Assembly: GCA_905235575.1 (NCBI GenBank)
Contig: CAJOLZ010000001.1
Coordinates: forward strand, 56,910-120,909
Length of the DNA stretch: 64,000 nt
From: an uncultured Bacteroidaceae bacterium
GTDB lineage: Bacteria > Bacteroidota > Bacteroidia > Bacteroidales > Bacteroidaceae
Reading direction: 5' to 3'
Part shown: piece after piece, positions 55,474 to 64,000 of the stretch
How the letters are laid out: each line of letters starts with the position of its first letter
Position numbering within the stretch: the stretch's first letter is position 1
Notes under the pieces: model-generated
The model's input: only the letters and a program-made list of their open reading frames with translations
Told to the model about the DNA's origin: nothing
Databases searched by the model: none
Translations under genes and position numbers: made by a program

Positions 55474-57969
55474 CTACCCGAACTCTACGACGGTGATTCC
55501 TGCGCCTCCGAACTGGACGTGCTCGTCGTGTGCTGCGGTGACTTCAGGTATGGTCTGCAGATATTGGCGTATGAGCTGGCGCAGGATGCCGTTGCCGGTT
55601 CCGTGAAGTATCCTGACGCGCGCTGTCCCGAGCAGTACGGCGTCGTCGATGTAGTGTGTGACGGTCTGCAGTGCTTCGTCGCCCCGCATGCCCCGGACGT
55701 CTATCTCGGGTTTGAAGTGTAGGTTCCGTTCGCGCATGTGGCTGTGGGCATCGGTGCTGACGTACGAGACGCTGAACTGTTGCTGCTGTTCGGGCTTTGT
55801 GGCTGGTTCGAGCCGCTCGATGTCGACGGTGGTGAGGATGGTGCCGAAGGCTACGGTGGCTTGCTTGCCTCGGAGTGCCTGGACTTGTCCGACGGTGTGC
55901 TGCCCTTTGAGTCGTACGTGGCTCCCGATGCCGACGGTGGGCTGGGCGGCTTGCTCTGCGGGTGTGGCGGTGGATGTCTTTTTCTTGGCCCGACGTGCCT
56001 TGTTCTGTTCCTGCCGCTGGTGACGCGCCTCTATCTGACGCATCTTTTTCTCGATGAGTGCGTCGTGCTCTCGCTGGCTTGCTTCGAGTTGCTGGCGGAA
56101 GTCGTCGACTTGCTGTCGGATGTTTTTTGTCTTTTCTTTCTCGGCCTGCGCCTCGCGTATCTCGCGAATGGTTTTCTCGACGAGGGCGTTGGAGTCGCTG
56201 ATGATTTGCTGTGCCTGCTGCCTGGCCTCGCGGATGATTTCGCGCCGCTGTGTCTGCAACTGGGCTACGTCTTGTTCGTACTTGCGGATGGTGTCTTCGA
56301 GGTGTTTCTCGCGGTCGTGGATGGTCTGCCGCTTCCCTTCCCAATAGCGTTTGTCGCGGGTGATGTCGAGGAGGTATTTGTCGGCATCGACGTAGTCTTG
56401 GCCTACGAGGTCGGTGGCCTGACGGATGACGTCTTCGGGGATGCCTGTCTTTCGCGCTATCTCGAGGGCGAAGCTGCTGCCGGGCTGTCCTATCTGCAGG
56501 CGGAAGAGGGCTTCCATGCGGTGGCGGTCGTAGAGCATGGCGCCGTTGACGAGTCCGGGTGTCTCGTCGGCATAGTGCTTGAGGTTCTGGTAGTGTGTTG
56601 TGATGACGGCAAAGGTGTGGCTCTGGGCGAATCGGCTGAGGATGGCCTGTGCGATGGCTCCACCGATGGTAGGTTCGGTTCCGGAGCCGAATTCGTCGAT
56701 GAGGAGCAGGCTGTCGGGACTTGCCTGGCGCATCATGGTCTTCATGTTGCGGAGGTGTCCGCTGTAGGTGCTGAGGTCGTCGTCGATGCTCTGTTCGTCG
56801 CCGATGTCGATGAGGATGCTCTGGAAGATGCCGCAGCGGGAGTGGGGTCCCATGGGAACGGGGAGGCCGCACTGGAGCATGTATTGGAGGAGTCCGACGG
56901 TCTTGAGGCAGACGCTTTTTCCTCCGGCGTTGGGTCCGCTGATGAGGAGGATGTGCTGACGGGGTGTGAGGGTGATGTCGAGGGGTATGACGGCCTTGCC
57001 CTGTGACTTGAGGGTGCGCTCGAGGAGTGGGTGACGGGCGAGTGTCCAGTCGAGAGCAGGTGTGTCGGCGATGGTGGGCGAGACGGCGGCGGTCTGCTGT
57101 GTGTAGCGGGTCTTGACGATGAGAAATTCGATGTCGGCGAGGAATTCGAAGGCGCGGAGGAGTTCCTTGATGTTGGGGCGGAGTGTCTCGGTGAACTCCC
57201 GGAGGATGCGGATGAGTTCGCGTTTCTCTTCGGCTTCGAGTTCGCGGATGTGGTTGTTGGCTTCTACGACTTCTTCGGGTTCTATGAAGACGGTCTTTCC
57301 GGTGGCGCTCTCGTCGTGGACGATTCCGCGGAGGCGGCGCTTCATGGCTGGCGCTACGGGGATGACGAGGCGTCCGTCGCGCAGGGTGGGTGCTGTGTCT
57401 TTGTCGACGAGGCCTTCGGCTTGGGCTGCCTTGAGGATGCGGTTGAGGGCATTGCTGACACTGCCTTCGGAGCGACGCAGTTCTCGGCGAATGGTGGCGA
57501 GCTGGGGGGTGGCATCGTCCTTGATGCGTCCGTATTTGTCGAGGAGTTGCTCGATGCGTCGGCTCACGGCGTGGAAGGTGAAGACGCCTTGCGCCATGAG
57601 GACGAGGGCGGGGAAACGGGGATGGTCGTCATCTTCCTGACGGAGCAGTTCGACCCAGGTGTGGAGGGTGGTGAGGCTGCGCTGGAGTGTGGCGATTTCT
57701 TGCTCTTCGAGATGGGTTCCCTCGAGGCGGATGCGATGGATGCTGGGGCGGAGGTCGAAGAAGTCTTGCGGGGCTTGCTCGGTCTGCTCGTCGAGTATCT
57801 GCTGAAACTGTGCGACTTGTTCGTGAAGGGCGCGGACGGCGGCAGGATTGGTGAGGAAGGTCATCTGGTCTACGCGTTCTCGGCCGAGGGGACTGAGGCA
57901 GAGGCTGCGCAGGGTGGAGCGGACTTCGTCGAAGCCTATCTTTTCTTCTATGTTCTCGGGATAAAGCAT
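55474..57969 (-). CDS. mutS2: MutS2 family ATPase/nuclease
   Basis: An 831-residue protein. N-terminal MutS2 lever and clamp (YPENIEEKIGFDEVRSTL), ATPase with Walker A LLISGPNAGGKSVCLKTVG near residue 335 and LLLIDEFGSGTEP after it, a long coiled coil (about 510-640, rich in Glu, Gln and Arg), then KOW-like and Smr domains (EIDVRGMRGDEALQ, VRILHGTGNGILRQLI) at the end. MutS2 resolves stalled ribosomes or recombination intermediates rather than mismatches. It begins 4 bases after the S9 peptidase stop. Confidence 0.95.
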   Translation of the reverse strand: MLYPENIEEKIGFDEVRSTLRSLCLSPLGRERVDQMTFLTNPAAVRALHEQVAQFQQILDEQTEQAPQDFFDLRPSIHRIRLEGTHLEEQEIATLQRSLTTLHTWVELLRQEDDDHPRFPALVLMAQGVFTFHAVSRRIEQLLDKYGRIKDDATPQLATIRRELRRSEGSVSNALNRILKAAQAEGLVDKDTAPTLRDGRLVIPVAPAMKRRLRGIVHDESATGKTVFIEPEEVVEANNHIRELEAEEKRELIRILREFTETLRPNIKELLRAFEFLADIEFLIVKTRYTQQTAAVSPTIADTPALDWTLARHPLLERTLKSQGKAVIPLDITLTPRQHILLISGPNAGGKSVCLKTVGLLQYMLQCGLPVPMGPHSRCGIFQSILIDIGDEQSIDDDLSTYSGHLRNMKTMMRQASPDSLLLIDEFGSGTEPTIGGAIAQAILSRFAQSHTFAVITTHYQNLKHYADETPGLVNGAMLYDRHRMEALFRLQIGQPGSSFALEIARKTGIPEDVIRQATDLVGQDYVDADKYLLDITRDKRYWEGKRQTIHDREKHLEDTIRKYEQDVAQLQTQRREIIREARQQAQQIISDSNALVEKTIREIREAQAEKEKTKNIRQQVDDFRQQLEASQREHDALIEKKMRQIEARHQRQEQNKARRAKKKTSTATPAEQAAQPTVGIGSHVRLKGQHTVGQVQALRGKQATVAFGTILTTVDIERLEPATKPEQQQQFSVSYVSTDAHSHMRERNLHFKPEIDVRGMRGDEALQTVTHYIDDAVLLGTARVRILHGTGNGILRQLIRQYLQTIPEVTAAHDEHVQFGGAGITVVEFG

Positions 57970-57973
57970 GTCG

Positions 57974-60418
57974 TTATTTGAGGTTCTTCGTGGGATAGAG
58001 TGTTTCCCACCAGGTGTCGTCGTCCTGCAGATACTTGGCGAACCAGGCGTAGAAGGTGTGAATCCACTTGATTCGTCTTTCGTATTCGAGGATGTGATGG
58101 TTTTGTCCCTCGACGGTGACGAAGGCGCATTCGCGGCCGAGTATCTTGAGGGCGTTGAACATCTGGGTGCTCTCTACTATGGGGACGTTGGTGTCGGCGC
58201 TGCCGTGGAGGAAGAGGATGGGGGTGTGGACCTTGTCGGCATTGAAGAGCGGGGCGTGTCCGCTGTAAAGCTCGGGGTTGTTCCATGGGTAGCTTCCTGC
58301 GGCGCAGATGGTGCTGTAGCTGTATCCCCAGTAGCCGAAGCCCCAGTAGCTGGCGGGATTGCTGATGCCGGCATGGGCCATCGCCGCTGCGAAGATGTCG
58401 GTCTTGGTCTGCAGATACATGGTCATGAAGCCGCCGTAGCTGGCTCCGAGGCAGCCTATCTTCTTGGGATTGACATAGGGGTGGGCTTCGCAGAATTTCT
58501 TCGTTCCCTCGATGATGTCATCAGCGGTGTAGTCGCCATAGGCATTTACGTGGCGGGCAGCGAATTCCTGTCCGAAGCCTGTGGCTCCGCTGGGTTGGAT
58601 GACGTAGACGACGTATCCCATCGCAGCCCAGCCGTGGAAGTTGTAATAGCTTTCGAGGTAGCGGCCGACGGGCGAACAGCCTCCGTAGTAATAGACGAGC
58701 ATCGGATATTGCTTTGTCTCGTCGAAATGCGGGGGCAGATAGTATCGACCGGAGATGGTGTCACCTCGGGTCGACTTGAAGTTCCATTCGTCGAACTTTC
58801 CGAGGAGCACTTCTCCCATCCGCTCTTCGTTCAGGTCGAGGAGGAGTTTTTCACGGTTCGACTTGAGGTCAACCTGATAGATGCGGTCGCTGTTGCTTTG
58901 GCTCTGTCCGGTATAGGTGAGCAGGGGCTTCTCGTCGCTCAGGGAGAAGCTGCTGATGTAGCACTCGCTCAGGTTCAGGCGGCTCCATTTCCGCGTCTTC
59001 ATGTCGAGGCGGAAGATTTCCTTCATGTCGCGGTTCTCGCAGAGGGCATAGATATTTCCGTCGTAACGACTGTTCTTCCAGTTATAGACATTGGGATTGA
59101 AATCGAATGTCAGAGACGTAACCTCGCGGCTTTCAATGTCCATCTTGTAGAGCTCGGTCTGAATCATGCTGGGCGTTTTGCCTGTCGGATCGTTGATGCC
59201 AATACCTCCGAAAGCCTCGGGACTGCCGCTGAAGATGATGCTTTTCCCGTCGGGCATCCATTGGGCGGAGCCGAGGAAGCCGTCGCGAGCCACAAGCGTA
59301 TCTGCCTGCATCGTGTTCAGGTCGAGCAGGATGGCGGTGGTGAAGGTGAAGGGACGCTGGGTGATGTCGTTTTCCTGAACCAGAAGCAGGCAGCGCTGAC
59401 CGTCGTCGGCAGGGATGGCAGAGACGTTGTGCTGACCGATGGTGAGCTGTCTCACCAGCCCTGTTTCGGTGTCGAGCAACTGGATGTTGTTGCGGTTGCG
59501 CCATCCGGGCATTCGGTCGTCGGGACTGAGCACCTGAAAGACCTGGCTGTCTTCTTTCGGTCCCTCAGTCGATTTGTTGATGAGCATCAGCTTCTCTCCT
59601 CTCAAGAAATATCCGTTGGAGGCTGTCTCGTCGGTAAAGACGGGCTTTGCCTCGCCGGTGAGCGGGTTCACCGATTCGTATCTGATGCTGCCGTCGCCCC
59701 GTTTGGTGCTTCGAAGATAGTTGTCGCCCTTGCTCTGCCATTGTTTGAAACCCGTGGGCGAGACTTCGTTGCCCGTCTGCAGGTCGCGAATCACTTCGAG
59801 TGTCTCAGTCTTTCCGCCCTCAAATGTGGTGGTGATGCTGTATTTCATGAAACGACCCGAGGCGCTGAGACTGGTGCCTCCGAGGCGACGACCGTAGAGA
59901 TAATCGTCCAGCGTATAGAGCCGTTTGCCCTCGGGATTGATGCTGAGATAGGCCTCTTGTTTGCTTTCTACGGAGACCTTCAGCGTGTCTGTCTTGCCCT
60001 CTTTGCGGAGGAATTTCAGTACGACGTCGTGTCTTCCGGGCGTCAGGTTGAGGCTTTCTCTTTTTTTACCATCGATGTATATCTGAGGTTTCAGCGTGCC
60101 ATGCGTCTTCACCTCGCATTTCGCAAAGCGAGGCGTCTCAATCTGAAAGCCTGCCAACTGGACCGCATCGCTTTGCGACGCCGAGAGGATGCTGTCTATC
60201 TGTTCGCCTAATTTCCATGCACCCAATGCGATGGGCGTTTCCATCTGCAGTTTATCTTCATCGAATTGTTTGCCCATCACGTCTGTCGAATCGGTCCGCA
60301 GAGGGGCTTTCAACGGCAGGGGTTGACCGAGACGGAGGGTTGTCACATCGATGGCAAATACGCGGATGGCGCAGAGTAATGCCACAAAAAAGATTTTACG
60401 TTTAGCTACGTGAAACAT
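57974..60418 (-). CDS. S9 family serine peptidase (prolyl oligopeptidase/DPP-like)
   Basis: An 814-residue exported peptidase. After the signal (KIFFVALLCAIRVFAI) comes a beta-propeller (about 150-550) and the C-terminal alpha/beta hydrolase. Ser is in GASYGGFMTMYL near 655, Asp in LHGSADTNVPI, His in EGQNHHILEYER. The layout matches Bacteroidota dipeptidyl or acylaminoacyl peptidases that work in the periplasm on peptides. The ATG lies 17 bases inside the end of the RSH gene. Substrate preference not resolvable by eye. Confidence 0.92.
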   Translation of the reverse strand: MFHVAKRKIFFVALLCAIRVFAIDVTTLRLGQPLPLKAPLRTDSTDVMGKQFDEDKLQMETPIALGAWKLGEQIDSILSASQSDAVQLAGFQIETPRFAKCEVKTHGTLKPQIYIDGKKRESLNLTPGRHDVVLKFLRKEGKTDTLKVSVESKQEAYLSINPEGKRLYTLDDYLYGRRLGGTSLSASGRFMKYSITTTFEGGKTETLEVIRDLQTGNEVSPTGFKQWQSKGDNYLRSTKRGDGSIRYESVNPLTGEAKPVFTDETASNGYFLRGEKLMLINKSTEGPKEDSQVFQVLSPDDRMPGWRNRNNIQLLDTETGLVRQLTIGQHNVSAIPADDGQRCLLLVQENDITQRPFTFTTAILLDLNTMQADTLVARDGFLGSAQWMPDGKSIIFSGSPEAFGGIGINDPTGKTPSMIQTELYKMDIESREVTSLTFDFNPNVYNWKNSRYDGNIYALCENRDMKEIFRLDMKTRKWSRLNLSECYISSFSLSDEKPLLTYTGQSQSNSDRIYQVDLKSNREKLLLDLNEERMGEVLLGKFDEWNFKSTRGDTISGRYYLPPHFDETKQYPMLVYYYGGCSPVGRYLESYYNFHGWAAMGYVVYVIQPSGATGFGQEFAARHVNAYGDYTADDIIEGTKKFCEAHPYVNPKKIGCLGASYGGFMTMYLQTKTDIFAAAMAHAGISNPASYWGFGYWGYSYSTICAAGSYPWNNPELYSGHAPLFNADKVHTPILFLHGSADTNVPIVESTQMFNALKILGRECAFVTVEGQNHHILEYERRIKWIHTFYAWFAKYLQDDDTWWETLYPTKNLK

Positions 60419-62620
60419 TCTTGATACCTTTTACTGTTTTTAGTTTTTTGATGAGTTGTTGCAGACGGCTGGTGTCGTCCAGCATCACGGTGAGCGTACC
60501 GCTGAAGAGTCCGTCGTGACTGTCAATGCTGATGCTGCGCAGGACGATTTTCTCCTCCTTGCTTATGATGCTGGTCAGGTTGTTCACCACGCCCAGATTG
60601 TCGTTGCCGATTATCTTCAGGGTGATGGGATATTGGCTTCCGCCCTTGCCTGCCCACTTTGCCCGCACGATGCGGTATCCGAAGCGTTCTCTCAGCTGGG
60701 GTGCGTTCGGGCAGTTGGTGCGATGAATCTTGATGCCGCCACCGCTCGTTACGAAGCCGAAGACGTCGTCGCCATAGACGGGTTGGCAGCAGCGTGCCAT
60801 CTGGAAGTCGAGCCCTTTCAGACCCTTGTCAATCACCAGTACGTCGTCCGAAGCATTGTTCAGTTTGCGCTCTACGGCGGGCTGCATCACATACTGGTCG
60901 GCACTTTGCGTCGGGACCTTGTCTTCCTCGCCACGACTGCGGCGCAGTTGCGTGGCGTAGGCTTCGAGGACGTTGTTCATTTCGAGGTGTCCGTCGGCCA
61001 GTGCTGCATAGAAGTCCGTTACCACCTTGTACCCCAGTTTTGTGATGGTGTGCATGAGTGACGGCTCGTCGAAGTCTATCTTCCGATTCTTCATCTTACG
61101 CTCCAGTTCCTCCTTGGCCATGAGCGCCTGCTTGCTCTGCATCTCCTTGAGGCTCTGGCGTATTTTTGCTCTGGCCTTGCTCGTCACCACCACGTTGAGC
61201 CAGTCTTGCTTGGGTGTCTGGTTGGCGCTGGTGAGAATCTCCACCTGGTCGCCGCTCTGCAGTTTCTGGCGTATGGTGACATTCCTGTTGCCGATGCGAG
61301 CGCCGGTGCACTGGTTGCCCACTTTGGTGTGGATGCTGTAGGCAAAGTCGAGCACGGTGGCACCGCTGGGCAGTTTGAAGAGGTCGCCTTTGGGCGTGAA
61401 GACATAGATTTCGTCCTCCACGAGATCCAGCCTGAACTGGTCCATCAGCTGCAGGTCGTCGTTCGTCTCGAGGGCACTTCGCACGTTGGCCAGCCACTCC
61501 TCCACCCCGCTCTGTCCGCTGCGCACACCCTTGTAGCGCCAGTGTGCGGCAAGTCCGTGCTCGGCAATGTCGTCCATCCGCTCGGTGCGTATCTGCACCT
61601 CCACCCACTTCTGTTCGGGGCCCAGTACGGTGATGTGCAGACTCTCATATCCGTTGCTCTTCGGCACCGACAGCCAGTCGCGCATACGCTTGGGGTTGCT
61701 CTGATACATGTCGGTGATGATGCTGAACACCTGCCAGCACTCCATCTTCTCCTTCTCGGGTTCGCTCTGCAGAATGATGCGTATGGCAAAGAGGTCAAAG
61801 ACGCCCTCCACGCCCACCTGCTGTTTCTTCATCTTCTGCCAGATGGAGTGGATGCTCTTCGTGCGACCTTTCATGTGGAACTTCAGCCCGGCGGCGGTCA
61901 GCTTCTCCTCTCGATGGGCGCAATGAAGCGTGCCACGTAGGCATCGCGGCTGCGCTTGGTCTCGTTCAGTTTCTCCTTGATGTGGTAATAGGCATCATGC
62001 TCCAGGTATTTCAGGCTGAGGTCCTCCAGCTCGCTCTTCAGTTTATAGAGTCCCAGCTTGTGTGCCAGGGGCGCATAGAGATAGGCAGCCTCCATCGAGA
62101 CGCGGCGCTGCTCCTCCACATTCTCGGTGTCGCGAATCTTGCGCATGAGACAGACGCGGTTGGCTATCATGATGAGTATCACGCGCAAGTCCTCGGCAAA
62201 CGTCACCAGCAGCGAGCGGAAGTTCTCGCTGTCCACCGCAGCGCTCTTGGCATACAGTTCGCGGATACGTCCCAGACCGTGCAGAATCTTGCTCACTTCA
62301 TCGCCGAAATCCGCTCTGGCCTGCTCGGGCGTAATGACACCCACTGCAGCCACCGAGTTGAGCAGCACACCCAGCAAGGCCCCGCGTGTGAGCCCGATTT
62401 CCTGCGCCACCAGCAGCGCCGTCTCCATGTCGTTCAGGAGCGGATTCAGCCCGAAAGCATCGTGCCCGAGCTTACCGCTCTCGGCTGCGACCTCCATGTA
62501 GTGGCGCACGCGGACCTCGTCCGAGTCCTTCAGCACACCGGCAGCCGTTTCCGCCAACTGCGGCCACAGCGCAAAGACGCGTTCGTGCTCCTCTACATTA
62601 TATATATTGTTGTCGTTCAT
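60402..62620 (-). pseudogene. RelA/SpoT homologue (RSH), disrupted by a 2-base frameshift
   Basis: A long RSH gene in two frames. The first frame (62620-61898, 240 residues) carries the N-terminal hydrolase domain; the second (about 61905-60402) carries synthetase (TKSIHSIWQKMKKQ, VFDLFAIRII, NGYESLHITV, EIQIRTERMDDIAEHGLAAHW with V for E at the front), TGS (YVFTPKGDLFKLPSGATVLD) and ACT. At 61905-61912 a CT has been added (minus strand AG, GAGAGG for GAGG); without it the chain would be 738 residues, the normal length. The hydrolase motif is degenerate: LLNSVAAVG replaces LLHDVVED, so only (p)ppGpp synthesis would be expected. No slippery sequence is near. It may be a real mutation or a sequencing error. 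Confidence 0.85.
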
Positions 62621-62640
62621 CGTGTCTCGTAATTTATGTG

Positions 62641-62672
62641 CAAAGGTAGTGCATGCCGAATGAAAAAACAAA
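62641..62672 (-). promoter_or_regulatory. Promoter of the RSH-S9-mutS2 run
   Basis: Minus strand: -33 TTTG (62669-62672), 20 bases, -7 TACCTTTG (62641-62648), 20 bases before the ATG. Confidence 0.8.
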
Positions 62673-62730
62673 TTTATTTGCGCTTTTCCGAGGAAAGCCC
62701 TGTTTGAACAGAAAAATGCTCCAAAAAACA

Positions 62731-62814
62731 TAGCGTGCTGCGACGAATGACGCACTGTGGTGCGTAGGCTGTCGCAGCGTGGTGCGACGCCCGTCGCACC
62801 GCAGTGCGTTTTTT
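62731..62814. repeat. 22-base GTGCGAC-type repeat array, 4 units
   Basis: Four units ending GCAGTGCGTTTTTT, in the divergent space between RSH and the BspA-like gene. GGTGCGAC and GTCGCACC (62781-62800) face each other across GCCC. Confidence 0.85.
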
Positions 62815-62851
62815 CCCCTTTTATCATTCTTCAAAAAAAATCACCAAAATC

Positions 62852-62883
62852 CTTGCCTAATATAACAACCTTTTGTATTTTTG
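62852..62883 (+). promoter_or_regulatory. Promoter of the BspA-like gene
   Basis: CTTG (62852-62855), 20 bases, TATTTTTG (62876-62883), 34 bases before the ATG. Confidence 0.75.
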
Positions 62884-62917
62884 CACGGTAGTATAAAAAA
62901 AAATAACACAAGCGATT

Positions 62918-64000
62918 ATGAAAAGTATTCCATTAAAGAAACTTTTAGCAGCACTCATCCTGCTGCTATCACCCCTCACCATGCTGGCACAGGAGGCCTA
63001 TGCAGTGTACACGGAGAGTAACACGACCCTCACCTTCTATTTCGACACGCAGCGCAACTCGCGCTCTGGCACGAAGTACGACTTGAATAGCGGTACGAAC
63101 AGCCCCGGCTGGTATTCAGACAGCAAATATAGGAATGTAACCAAGGTTGTCTTCGCTGCCTCGTTCAAGAACGCACGCCCCACTTCAACCTATTTCTGGT
63201 TCTATTATATGATTAATCTCACCTCAATTACAGGTATGAAGGAGTATCTCAATACAAGCGATGTGGCGAACATGAGTGATATGTTCTCTGGTTGCTCCAA
63301 GTTGACGAGCCTCGACGTGAGCGGCTTCAATACCGACAATGTGACGAACATGAATTGGATGTTCTCCAGCTGCTCCAGCCTGACAAGCCTCGACGTGAGC
63401 GGCTTCAACACTGAGAATGTGACGACCATGCGTCAGATGTTCCGTGATTGCTCCAAACTGGAGAGTCTCGACGTGAGCGGCTTCAATACCGACAATGTGA
63501 CGAACATGGAAGCCATGTTCTTGCGCTGCTCCTCTCTGACAACCATCTATTGCGACAAGAACTGGAACAAGACGGGACTTACATCAACCGACATGTTCTC
63601 TGGTTGCTCAAGTCTGAAGGGTGGCAATGGCACAGCGTTTGATATTTCGCACGGAGATGCCGCCTATGCCCACCCCGACGAGACTGATAACCCGGGCTAC
63701 TTCACGGGAAAAGCTTATGCCGCACTCAACGGGACGACGCTCACCTTCTACTACGACACGCAGCGTGACACGCGCTCTGGCACGATATTTAATGTCATTC
63801 CCTTGGAGCACGGGGATGACCCTGAATGGTCAGACAGATCGGATATCCACATTGTCGACTTCGACCCCTCGTTTGCTGATTACCAGGGTCTGGAAAGGAC
63901 AGGTCTCTTCTTCCGCGACTTGGACAAACTCACCACCATCAACCATCTGGAGTACATGAACACCATGAAAGTCACAGACATGTCCAACATGTTCGACGGT
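62918..64000 (+). CDS. BspA-type leucine-rich-repeat surface protein, N-terminal part
   Basis: 361 codons are visible; the frame is open at the window end. A signal peptide (LAALILLLSPLTMLAQ) is followed by a beta-rich module (VYTESNTTLTFYFDTQRN) and then 24-residue repeats of the BspA/DUF285 type: LTSLDVSGFNTDNVTNM recurs three times, each followed by an MF..CS.L block (about 115-215). A second copy of the beta module begins near 268 (LNGTTLTFYYDTQRD). The class includes adhesins of oral Bacteroidota. Repeats are close to identical at DNA level. The cell-surface sorting signal, if any, is beyond the edge. Confidence 0.9.
   Translation, partial: MKSIPLKKLLAALILLLSPLTMLAQEAYAVYTESNTTLTFYFDTQRNSRSGTKYDLNSGTNSPGWYSDSKYRNVTKVVFAASFKNARPTSTYFWFYYMINLTSITGMKEYLNTSDVANMSDMFSGCSKLTSLDVSGFNTDNVTNMNWMFSSCSSLTSLDVSGFNTENVTTMRQMFRDCSKLESLDVSGFNTDNVTNMEAMFLRCSSLTTIYCDKNWNKTGLTSTDMFSGCSSLKGGNGTAFDISHGDAAYAHPDETDNPGYFTGKAYAALNGTTLTFYYDTQRDTRSGTIFNVIPLEHGDDPEWSDRSDIHIVDFDPSFADYQGLERTGLFFRDLDKLTTINHLEYMNTMKVTDMSNMFDG

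Noticed and set aside
60402..62620. Programmed ribosomal frameshifting in the RSH gene
   Set aside because: The junction GAGAGGAGAAGC has no slippery heptamer and no clear stimulatory stem was seen, so mutation or sequencing error is more likely.

Overview
The window is chromosomal DNA from a member of the Bacteroidales, most likely a Prevotella-like organism. The evidence is Bacteroidota-typical families (DUF4836, DUF5063, DUF5687, DUF2764, a V-type ATP synthase operon, BspA-type leucine-rich repeats, a LolA-like carrier), the absence of Shine-Dalgarno sites, and about twenty copies of the Bacteroidota promoter, a -7 box TAnnTTTG often with TTTG or CTTG 19-20 bases upstream. The genus is an inference. 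I saw no rRNA, CRISPR array, transposase or phage gene.

Layout. 0-1.8 kb: a divergent TPR membrane gene and recF-DUF721. 1.9-11.8 kb: a nine-gene minus-strand run (DUF5063, a DEDDy exonuclease, rlmI, a nucleoside permease, rsmE, DUF4836, an ABC ATPase, an ABC permease, and a three-domain kinase/RapZ-C/nucleotidyltransferase fusion). 12.5-18.8 kb: ftsK-lolA-like-trxB-DUF5687-ABC ATPase. 19.2-22.2 kb: a glycosyltransferase, then DUF418 and a cyclophilin-like exported protein. 22.7-28.4 kb: a 1454-residue fusion of three glycosidase-type modules and an acetyl-xylan-esterase-like hydrolase. 28.5-30.3 kb: licD and an acyltransferase. 30.5-38.0 kb: the V-type ATP synthase operon. 38.6-42.4 kb: serC-serA-DUF1015-YigZ. 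42.6-48.8 kb: tRNA-Pro, tRNA-Cys, a flippase, a GT2, a WYL regulator, fhs, tRNA-Glu and tRNA-Ser. 49-55.3 kb: a GH2 beta-galactosidase, ogt and a GNAT-aminotransferase fusion. 55.5-62.6 kb: mutS2, an S9 peptidase and a frameshifted RelA/SpoT homologue. 62.9 kb to the end: a truncated BspA-like surface protein.

Almost every longer intergenic space carries repeats. One family is a roughly 270-base element in five copies (12101-12380, 22265-22536, 27146-27416, 38206-38466, 44596-44870). The other is a short array of 22-base GTGCGAC units, found alone at six places and also at the end of each long element. In three places the array folds into a near-perfect hairpin where a terminator is expected. 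These repeats, the protein fusions (1885-4062, 22742-27106, 53211-55346), the duplicated promoter at 11.9 kb and the broken RSH gene are the most unusual contents. All functional statements are from reading the sequence; no database search was run.
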